Below are positions 1 to 6,476 of a stretch of DNA of 10,600 nucleotides, in pieces. The stretch covers positions 1-10,600 of the forward strand of contig JAFGNG010000171.1 in NCBI GenBank assembly GCA_016927125.1. The letters are read 5' to 3'. The DNA is from Planctomycetota bacterium (GTDB lineage: Bacteria > Planctomycetota > SZUA-567 > JAFGNG01). The notes beneath the pieces were generated by a model, which saw only the letters and a program-made list of their open reading frames with translations, was not told where the DNA came from and searched no databases. The position numbers and the translations under genes are program-made. Each line of letters opens with the position of its first letter. The stretch's first letter is position 1.

Positions 1-2
1 GC

Positions 3-116
3 CTGGAGGAATATTTTAATTTTTACAACGCGGAAAGGAGGCATTCGAGTTTGGACGGACAGACGCCCCAGGCGGCCTATTGGGCAGGCCGCGCCCGCGC
101 GAACCGGGCGGGATAG
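3..116 (+). CDS. IS3-family transposase (OrfB-like), C-terminal 37 residues only
   Basis: Translating from base 3 gives an open frame of 37 codons ending at the TAG at 114-116. It reads LEEYFNFYNAERRHSSLDGQ followed by TPQAAYW and an Arg/Ala-rich tail. The pattern (E)YFxFYNxxRRHxSLxxxTPxxxYW is the signature of the C-terminal end of the integrase core of IS3-family OrfB transposases (rve_3-type), just downstream of the catalytic glutamate. The start and the DDE catalytic residues lie before the window, so it cannot be told whether the gene is intact. The product would catalyse cut-and-circularise transposition of the element. The high GC and Arg/Ala-rich tail differ from the neighbouring host genes and fit a recent arrival. 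The family call is strong; activity is unknown. Confidence 0.8.
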   Translation: MEEYFNFYNAERRHSSLDGQTPQAAYWAGRARANRAG

Positions 117-130
117 GGGCGACGCGCGCG

Positions 131-175
131 CGGCGGCAACTCCGGTCGGCCTACGGCCTCCCTCCGTTACCGCCG
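131..175 (+). repeat. Imperfect hairpin in the IS tail
   Basis: CGGCGGCAAC (131-140) pairs with GTTACCGCCG (166-175) with one mismatch. Inside it, GGCC (148-151) and GGCC (155-158) form a small inner stem around TAC. It lies between the transposase stop and the IS terminus and has no T-run, so it is not a typical intrinsic terminator. It may limit read-through or be incidental to the high GC content. Confidence 0.4.
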
Positions 176-269
176 CCTGCACAGACCCGGGAGATCCACC
201 TTAAACCACCCCGGTTTCTGTCTTGACAAACCCGGCCACCTCAAACAATGAAAAACTTAAATGATATGC

Positions 270-298
270 TTGCTAAAATCATTCGGCTGAAAAATAAT
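270..298 (+). promoter_or_regulatory. Predicted sigma70-type promoter for the giant secreted protein
   Basis: TTGCTA at 270-275 (4 of 6 to TTGACA) and AATAAT at 293-298 (5 of 6 to TATAAT) are separated by exactly 17 bases. This predicts a transcription start near 305 and a leader of about 50 nt. It lies in host DNA just downstream of the IS end, so the gene appears to keep its own promoter. The prediction rests on consensus match only. Confidence 0.45.
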
Positions 299-329
299 CC
301 AAAATTCACACTAAACTTAATTATCACTG

Positions 330-343
330 TTCAAAATTTTGAA
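330..343. promoter_or_regulatory. 14-bp perfect palindrome in the leader, possible operator
   Basis: TTCAAAATTTTGAA is a perfect 14-bp inverted repeat lying between the predicted transcription start and the ribosome binding site. A dimeric repressor site would fit this position. The AT-rich background makes a chance origin possible. Confidence 0.3.
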
Positions 344-344
344 T

Positions 345-350
345 AAGGGG
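345..350 (+). promoter_or_regulatory. Ribosome binding site for the 358-6315 gene
   Basis: AAGGGG lies 7 bases before the ATG at 358. It supports that start codon, which also places a signal peptide at the very N-terminus. Confidence 0.7.
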
Positions 351-357
351 CAAAGCT

Positions 358-3300
358 ATGTTTAAATTTAGAGTATTATTGGCAGCTTTATTTATTATAT
401 CATCATGTGCAGTAAGCATATATGCGGAACCAGGGGATTTGGGCGCTGCATCTACCAGCTCCCCTGATAGTTATAGTTTCTGGGCGTCAGCGATCGCGCC
501 GCAGTATGATGATCCGGTAAAAACCTTTTATGGGAATACCAGCTATTCTGGTTCAACTGATTATGCCAATTTCAGTTATTACTCCGGAGTAACAAACTGG
601 CGGACAGAAGGGGGCATGCTGAAGTTTACCGCCACCAGCAGCACAGTTACGCTTGGCTGGGGATATTATACTGGCACCCAACCTCTCGAAGATGTCCAGG
701 AGATGTGGCAAGAGGATAATGATATATCAATCCGCATCAAGGGGTCATTGGGAGCAACTAAGACCCTGACTTCCAAGCTTTATGCCAGGGGAGGGCCTTC
801 AGGTCCGGCAGAAAAATCAACGACTTTAGCCGGTAGTTCCTGGGCTACTGTTATAATGGAGCAGAATAACGGTACAGTCTTCCCGACTTCTGATGGATTC
901 AAACTTACTATAACCGGAACCAGCAGTGGCGAGAATTTCGAAATTGAATGGGTAAAACTCACCTCAACCCGTTGCCAGGGTTACCTCCGTAAAGAATTCA
1001 CCCTGCCCGCAGGAACGGTTTGGCGGGCAATTGCGGAGGTAGGCGCCCCACCGGAATTCCTCTGGTACGGTTGGAACAAAATCACGGCAAAGCTGTATAT
1101 TAATGGCGTCGAAGTCCGTCGTAACCATACGGGTTACCTCTATCATACCAGTTCTATTGATATTAGTTCTTACCTCCAGCCTGGCACCAATTGCATCGCC
1201 TTTTACGGTTATCGTGTCAAGTACAAGCCGCAGTGCTATTTCCAGTCGCGGATTATCATGGCAGATGGCACAGATGTCGAATGGCGTACGGATGGTACCT
1301 GGAAGAGCAATCCCAGCGCAGGTGCGGGATGGAATAATGTCGGTTATGATGATTCTACCTGGGATACTGCCCAAGGAGCATATGGCATTTATGTAAATAC
1401 TTCTGGCGATGGCGGTAGTGATGCTGATACTGTACCCATGGCTGCCTATGATGGCTATATCGACATCCGCAATCCTGATCCCATCAAGCGAGAGCTCTTT
1501 TATGAAGAAGGCATGAATGTCCTGATGGATGTTTATGTGCCTCAAGGGCTGAAGACGCCTTCTCCCGATCCTTTCTTAAGGTATTATTTACGACAACCCG
1601 CCGCAGATGGGAGCAATGGCACGCTACTGGCCACTGTCGATGTTACCTCGTTTACCGAGGTTGACAACTCCCTGAAGTATAGTATCAACCTCGGAGATGG
1701 CTTGACGGATGGCATCTATACCATTGGCTTTGATCTCATGCGGGGGACTTCGGTCATTAAATCGAGAGGTCGGGAGCCATTCACGGTTGTTACCAATCAC
1801 GGGGCCGCGAAGATCGAAGGAACTTCCTATATGGATGGCCTCGTTGAAGGGGTCAATATGGATCTCGAAGATACGATAAATTTTGCTAATCCCGCAGATC
1901 CCCATCCCAATAAAGAATATTCAATCAGCAGCTCTGGGGCATCTACCGAGGTAATGACTCCGAATATAGTTACAGTCGGCGACCGCACCTACCGTCAGGT
2001 TGTTGGCAGTGAGCGGAGCTCCTTCTTTACCTATCGCTTCGACTTGGACCACCAGGGCGATTTCTATCTCTGTGAGTTGGAATATCCCGATGATGATGAC
2101 CGCCTGATCGAGGTTTCAATCTCCCATAAAGCCCAGGGGGAATGGGATAATTCCGTAGCCGCGGTGGGCGCGGAAACCGGGCGGACCTTCTACCGAACCT
2201 ATAAGATGCAGAAGCTCCGCTGGCTCTTCCGGGCGACACATGCTACTGCTTACTCAGTGGATGTGGTTAACGGCGAAGACGGATTACATTCCGCCGCTGC
2301 CAATCTTAAGATTTATCATATAACCGGCGATCTCCCGGCGATTCGTATGGGAGAAGACCGAAACTTCGGTATCCATAGCGAACGAACCGCTTCTACCTCC
2401 GGGATTGGCAATAATTTCGGCCTTGCCAAGTCCTACAGCAGTAGCGGCACCCTGATGCAACGCACTATCCGCGAGATGCAGTGGATGAAGGAAACTTATG
2501 ACCATTATGTGCAATACCTCAAGTTTGCCGGACAGAACATGCATATTATGGGTGGCTACCAATATATGAACCGTAACACCCCGGCGTTGGTCATAAACCA
2601 TACCAAGGGATCTAGGACTCCGGACTGCTTCCGGGCCGTGCTGGCCAATTACCTTGAAATCAATGATATCAATTTTTACCTTGGCATGGAATTCAGCCAA
2701 TACTGGGGTGAATCCGAAGGCCTCAATACCGATGCCCAGGTCGCCCAGGGCGCTGACACCTGCTGGATGGTTACGAGCTCAGGCCAGCAATATGTTAGTG
2801 ATACCCGATCAACCAACATCCAGAACTGGCTCAATCCTTCGGTCAGGCAGAAATTCATGGATCACATGAACGCCTGGGGTATGCAGTATAAGCAGTTTAC
2901 TCACTTCAAAGGCGCGCACTCGGTCTCGGGTCCGGCAGGACACCCCATCGGCTATTGGGGACCGGCCTTTGTCCAGGGCCATGCCACCGCAGCTAACTAC
3001 AATGATCCGCTCTACTTCAGCTATGACGATTATACCTTTAATCTCTTCTATACTGATACCGGAAATGATGTCTATGCCACTTCAACCGCTACCAACCGCT
3101 TCTCTCTCAGGAAATCAGCTCTGCAGAGCAATTCCACCCTGCGCAATGCATATTACCAGTGGCGTTGCGAGAAGTATGCGGAGTGGCTAGAAGAGGCGGT
3201 AAATACCCTGAAGGCACAGCGCTCGGATTTGAGCCTTCTGAATGAAGTTATGAATGAAGATAATGAATTCTTCGAGGATTGGCTCAATTCCGGCCAGACC

Positions 3301-6300
3301 TATGAGGATTATCTCCACACCATGGCCTTTGATTTTGACGAACTCCACGCGGTTGACGGCCTTTGGACCGGCCGCTGGACCATCAGCTTCAAAGAATCCT
3401 GGCGCTTCAGCCTGCAGTATTCCCAGAGCCCATACCTCTGGCTGGCGAAGCTGGACCCTCGCATCACCGATGCCTATGACACTACCGACAATCGTCTGGT
3501 CTTTGTCCGCGCAAGCTGGGATGAAAATCAGTGCGCCAGCGCCGGTTATAATGTCGGCAGCGTGAACCCGGTTTTACTTGGTGGTTCTGATTGGTTGATG
3601 CAGTGTTACCGGATCCGGGTAGAGCCTCAGCCCGCTGGTTACCAATGCCGGGAACCGATGATCGACGCCTTGATTTCAGGTGATCCGCAGGTAATTGTCT
3701 TCGGTTGGACCGATCTCGCGATCAATCTGAGCAATGAACACAAGCATCGGACCTTCTCAAAGATCTTTTCACAGCTTCCGGCGGAGAAATTCTCTCCCGT
3801 GCTCAGCACCGGTTTTGATACCAATTTCGTAATCCGAAAGCTGGTCAAGGCTGGAGAAACCTGGATTTATGTCGCTAATCCGGGATACTGGCCGATATCC
3901 GGAAGTTTGTTGTTGGATGAAAATAACACGGTTCTTAATCTGGCAACCAACGCCGCTGCAACCCTGACCCCGGTAGGTGATAATTTCCGACTTTCATTAA
4001 GCTTGGAACCCTATGGGCTTGCAGGGTATAAGATCAGCTCAGATACGATTGGCGTGGTTTCTTACGAAAACAGTGGTATTCCCTACCGTGAACTTGCTTA
4101 TCTCGAGGAACTGCTTGCTAATGCCCAGTATATTATGAGTCTTGGCACTGTGCGCAGCGCCTTATCCACAGCAGAGTTGGCTGAGGTTGATGGCAAGCTG
4201 GTTGATGCCTCTACCGCTTTGACAAACGGCGATTACGCCAAGGTCTTCAAGCTGCTGTATGAAATCCCGGTCGTGCTGGATGTTAACGGCGTTAACTGGA
4301 AGAGTTATGGCTTCTTCGACCAGGCCGAGGTAGATATCCCCGGAGCCAATCAGGTTTCCTATATCTGGGCTCCGGATGCGGATGTGGATGCGGACGCGCT
4401 TGCCTGGCAGTCACAGGAGACTACCCTGCAGTTTAATCCAGAAGACACCTATATCTTAGGTGTCCAAATCACGCTTGAAACGAATGAAACAGGCGACTGG
4501 GCGCTCCAATACCAGGAAGATTATGATACCGGTACCCCCGGCGCCTGGACCGATGTTACCAGTGGCAATACCTGGGAACCAGACACTGCCCATGAGATGA
4601 ATCTCAGTAACAACGCCGAAGTTCAGACCGGTTGGTATGCCATGAGCGCGCCCATTGGGTATACAGTCGCCAGCGGTGAATTTTCCAATGACGGTGTCGT
4701 TACAGATGATTACCTTATGGACAAGTATGTAGAGCTGTGGTACGCAGTCAAACCCGCTGCGACTTCGGCGAATCATTCTTACCGGTTCAGGGTTATCAAG
4801 ACCAGTACGGACTTCAGTTATCCGGTTTATCCCCTGGCGAATTTCAATTATCCGATCAGGCAAACCGGAGCAGCGATGGCCGAAGATCAAGAATCTGTAG
4901 CCCCGTCTGCTGTAGCCTGGAATGCTGAAAACACGGAAATAATCGGTGCGGCCTGTACCCAGTACCTCATTTCCATCCAGATTGCTCTTAATGATAACCA
5001 AAGCGGCGACTGGGTCCTGCAATACCAGGAGGACTATGACGAAGTAACCCCGGGGCCGTGGACCAGTGTCGCTGCCGATACTATCTGGCGACCCCGCTCC
5101 TGGAAAGTGACAATGTCCAATAATGATGAGGTAGATACGGCCTGGTATAGTATCAGTGCTCCCTCCGGAACCTATACTGCTGCAAACGGCGAGTTTTCCG
5201 GCGACGCCGATGGAATCAATGACAACTACGCCATCGGCAAGTATGTTGAGCTCTGGTATTCGTTATATGCGGATGTAAACACCCACGGCCACAACTATCG
5301 CTTCCGCGTTATTAAAGCTGGTTCTGATTTTAATTATGAACAGTACGCTTTGATAGATTTCCTTTCTGAAGGAACCAAGGTGTTCCAGGAAGGTGTGGAC
5401 GGATATACCGGCACCATGGATGTGAACCTCCGCCGCTGGACATCCGTTGGTAAGGAAGCCGACCCGCCCGCGGATGTCGGGGAACGCGCACATATGCGCC
5501 AGGGGCCGGCCTATGGCGATTTCAGCTCAGTGGGCCAATATACGGCGTTCCTGGTATACTTTGACGGAGTTCAGGATTTCCTGGAAGCTCTACCTAATGG
5601 TACAATTATCCAAGACGCAAGCCTGACTGTCTACCAGTGGTCGGGCGCCACAAGTACAAATGCCGCTGTGGAAGTATCAGCCGTGACCGATCCGAATGAA
5701 GACGGCATGTGGACGGAAACCACTTCATATTATCCTGATGGTTATAACCATGTTGACACCAATGCCGCTTATCGACGGCGCGATGTCGCTTGGACAGTAC
5801 CACATATCATCGAGGAGATCGGACCGCCCCAGGTGTTGGCTGATTGTGGTGATCATGGTCCCGAGGTGGATTATTCGCAACTTCTTTCCGGCAGCGGTTA
5901 CCACACCCTGGATGTACTGCCGATTATCACAGAATGGCAGAGCACCGAGGTTTACCAGGGATTCCACCTGACTACCGGCCTCCACCATTACGATGGCACC
6001 AATTCATACTTTAGTTATTTCATCACTCACGAAGGCGCCCTGGGCACCGCGGTCAACCAATATGTGTTGGGCGGCAGTGAACAGGCGGAATGGGCTCCGA
6101 AACTGGAGATCACCTATACGGTGCCGGCGTATATCCCGGGTGATATTGATCGTAGTGATAAAGTGGACTTCGCTGATTTCACCCTCTTGAAGATTGCTTA
6201 TAGTTCCCAGCCGGGAGACATTAACTGGAATGAAAACGCGGATCTTGACAATACCGGCAAAGTAGATTTTGCAGATTTCCTAATCCTCAGGGATCACTAT

Positions 6301-6315
6301 GGTGAAGAACGCTAA
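358..6315 (+). CDS. Giant secreted multidomain protein: predicted glycoside hydrolase-like enzyme with DNRLRE-like and dockerin domains
   Basis: A 1985-residue exported protein, probably acting on polysaccharide outside the cytoplasm. The order below is read from sequence; functions are inferred. Residues 1-23 are a signal peptide (MFKFR, then a VLLAALFII core) with possible type I cleavage after IYA-23, or lipidation at Cys17 (lipobox ISSC). About 30-205 is beta-rich. About 206-345 resembles the N-terminal beta-sandwich of alpha-L-rhamnosidases (RKEFTLP, KLYINGVEV, YLQPGTNCIAFYG, RTDGTWK). About 360-480 is Ig-like and 480-690 unassigned beta. About 690-1160 is a probable TIM barrel (GMEFSQYWGES at 776; LLNEVMNEDNEFFEDW at 960, with candidate acids E963, E967 and E970). 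About 1160-1230 is a C-terminal beta domain (WIYVANPGYW, LEPYGLAGY). A helical spacer spans 1235-1310. Tandem 171-residue repeats occupy 1322-1668, a DNRLRE-like domain 1674-1925 and a dockerin 1926-1985. No characterised GH family could be assigned. Confidence 0.85.
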   Translation: MFKFRVLLAALFIISSCAVSIYAEPGDLGAASTSSPDSYSFWASAIAPQYDDPVKTFYGNTSYSGSTDYANFSYYSGVTNWRTEGGMLKFTATSSTVTLGWGYYTGTQPLEDVQEMWQEDNDISIRIKGSLGATKTLTSKLYARGGPSGPAEKSTTLAGSSWATVIMEQNNGTVFPTSDGFKLTITGTSSGENFEIEWVKLTSTRCQGYLRKEFTLPAGTVWRAIAEVGAPPEFLWYGWNKITAKLYINGVEVRRNHTGYLYHTSSIDISSYLQPGTNCIAFYGYRVKYKPQCYFQSRIIMADGTDVEWRTDGTWKSNPSAGAGWNNVGYDDSTWDTAQGAYGIYVNTSGDGGSDADTVPMAAYDGYIDIRNPDPIKRELFYEEGMNVLMDVYVPQGLKTPSPDPFLRYYLRQPAADGSNGTLLATVDVTSFTEVDNSLKYSINLGDGLTDGIYTIGFDLMRGTSVIKSRGREPFTVVTNHGAAKIEGTSYMDGLVEGVNMDLEDTINFANPADPHPNKEYSISSSGASTEVMTPNIVTVGDRTYRQVVGSERSSFFTYRFDLDHQGDFYLCELEYPDDDDRLIEVSISHKAQGEWDNSVAAVGAETGRTFYRTYKMQKLRWLFRATHATAYSVDVVNGEDGLHSAAANLKIYHITGDLPAIRMGEDRNFGIHSERTASTSGIGNNFGLAKSYSSSGTLMQRTIREMQWMKETYDHYVQYLKFAGQNMHIMGGYQYMNRNTPALVINHTKGSRTPDCFRAVLANYLEINDINFYLGMEFSQYWGESEGLNTDAQVAQGADTCWMVTSSGQQYVSDTRSTNIQNWLNPSVRQKFMDHMNAWGMQYKQFTHFKGAHSVSGPAGHPIGYWGPAFVQGHATAANYNDPLYFSYDDYTFNLFYTDTGNDVYATSTATNRFSLRKSALQSNSTLRNAYYQWRCEKYAEWLEEAVNTLKAQRSDLSLLNEVMNEDNEFFEDWLNSGQTYEDYLHTMAFDFDELHAVDGLWTGRWTISFKESWRFSLQYSQSPYLWLAKLDPRITDAYDTTDNRLVFVRASWDENQCASAGYNVGSVNPVLLGGSDWLMQCYRIRVEPQPAGYQCREPMIDALISGDPQVIVFGWTDLAINLSNEHKHRTFSKIFSQLPAEKFSPVLSTGFDTNFVIRKLVKAGETWIYVANPGYWPISGSLLLDENNTVLNLATNAAATLTPVGDNFRLSLSLEPYGLAGYKISSDTIGVVSYENSGIPYRELAYLEELLANAQYIMSLGTVRSALSTAELAEVDGKLVDASTALTNGDYAKVFKLLYEIPVVLDVNGVNWKSYGFFDQAEVDIPGANQVSYIWAPDADVDADALAWQSQETTLQFNPEDTYILGVQITLETNETGDWALQYQEDYDTGTPGAWTDVTSGNTWEPDTAHEMNLSNNAEVQTGWYAMSAPIGYTVASGEFSNDGVVTDDYLMDKYVELWYAVKPAATSANHSYRFRVIKTSTDFSYPVYPLANFNYPIRQTGAAMAEDQESVAPSAVAWNAENTEIIGAACTQYLISIQIALNDNQSGDWVLQYQEDYDEVTPGPWTSVAADTIWRPRSWKVTMSNNDEVDTAWYSISAPSGTYTAANGEFSGDADGINDNYAIGKYVELWYSLYADVNTHGHNYRFRVIKAGSDFNYEQYALIDFLSEGTKVFQEGVDGYTGTMDVNLRRWTSVGKEADPPADVGERAHMRQGPAYGDFSSVGQYTAFLVYFDGVQDFLEALPNGTIIQDASLTVYQWSGATSTNAAVEVSAVTDPNEDGMWTETTSYYPDGYNHVDTNAAYRRRDVAWTVPHIIEEIGPPQVLADCGDHGPEVDYSQLLSGSGYHTLDVLPIITEWQSTEVYQGFHLTTGLHHYDGTNSYFSYFITHEGALGTAVNQYVLGGSEQAEWAPKLEITYTVPAYIPGDIDRSDKVDFADFTLLKIAYSSQPGDINWNENADLDNTGKVDFADFLILRDHYGEER
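4321..4848 (+). repeat. Protein tandem repeat unit A (residues about 1322-1497)
   Basis: This is the first of two homologous beta-rich modules. Shared landmarks are GDW.LQYQEDYD (GDW at 1379), a LSNN motif, WYAMSAP, GEFS, KYVELWY, HSYRFRVIK and DFSY. The spacing to the same motif in unit B is 171 residues. The aromatic and acidic composition suggests an extracellular binding or spacer module. I do not recognise a named family. Confidence 0.7.
4849..5361 (+). repeat. Protein tandem repeat unit B (residues about 1498-1668)
   Basis: This is the second copy of the module, with GDWVLQYQEDYD (GDW at 1550), MSNN, WYSISAP, GEFSGD, KYVELWY, HNYRFRVIK and DFNY in the same order as in unit A. Divergence at both protein and DNA level shows the duplication is not recent. 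It connects directly to the DNRLRE-like domain. Confidence 0.7.
6133..6312 (+). other. Dockerin type I-like domain (residues 1926-1985 of the giant protein)
   Basis: Two EF-hand-like calcium loops are visible. The first is D-I-D-R-S-D-K-V-D-F-A-D, starting at D1929. The second is D-L-D-N-T-G-K-V-D-F-A-D, about 35 residues later. Each is followed by a hydrophobic helix (FTLLKIAY and FLILRDHYG). This is the duplicated F-hand arrangement of type I dockerins. No cohesin is seen in the window. In planctomycete-like bacteria such domains often end non-cellulosomal secreted proteins, so the partner is unknown. Confidence 0.8.
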
Positions 6316-6360
6316 TTATCGATAGGTAGCTATTAAATAGGTTAAATTAACATTACTTAT

Positions 6361-6399
6361 CCCTGCCCGGGAGCAAGCTCCCGGGCAGGGATTTTTTTT
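6361..6399 (+). terminator. Strong rho-independent terminator after the secreted-protein gene
   Basis: A perfect 14-bp stem (6361-6374 with 6377-6390; arm CCCTGCCCGGGAGC) closes over two bases (AA), in practice a four-base loop. It is followed by A and eight Ts (6392-6399). It sits 45 bases after the TAA of the gene ending at 6315. On the minus strand the hairpin lacks a T-run, so for the convergent gene ending at 6477 it could be at best a weak terminator. Confidence 0.93.
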
Positions 6400-6476
6400 C
6401 AAGGTAATATTTGAATTACGGTGGCTGATTTGGCGCACCGGGAATGTTTGCAGAGACTCACTTCATTTTGAAGCAT

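Larger units (their letters stand above)
1..243 (+). mobile_element. Right end of an IS3-family insertion sequence (left part outside window)
   Basis: The first 116 bases encode the C-terminus of an IS3-type transposase, followed by about 125 bases of non-coding, GC-rich DNA. That DNA ends in TTGACAAACCCGGCCACCTCA at 223-243. Read on the other strand, the terminus begins TGAGGTGGCC, which fits the TG...CA ends of IS3 elements. Base composition drops abruptly at about 243, from strongly GC-rich to AT-rich host DNA, which independently supports this boundary. The left end, first frame and DDE residues are outside the window, so subgroup, completeness and target duplication (a 3-5 bp repeat starting at 244, AAC...) cannot be tested here. 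Confidence 0.75.

Noticed and set aside
964..1545. Long minus-strand open frame (193 codons) inside the giant gene
   Set aside because: It is antisense to a clearly protein-like + strand frame with recognisable domains. Its translation is rich in Ile/Arg/Thr with no motif and no ribosome site, as expected of a shadow frame.
2027..2239. Arg/Pro/Ser-rich minus-strand frame
   Set aside because: The low-complexity composition is typical of a shadow of a GC-richer patch, and it overlaps the real gene entirely.
4456..5022. Minus-strand open frame (188 codons) across the tandem repeats
   Set aside because: It is antisense to repeat units A and B, has no recognisable motif and has biased composition. 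It is explained by the codon use of the real gene.
6461..6473. Small hairpin CTTCA-TTT-TGAAG beyond the stop of the minus-strand gene
   Set aside because: Only 5 bp of stem and no T-run follow on the minus strand, too weak to call a terminator.
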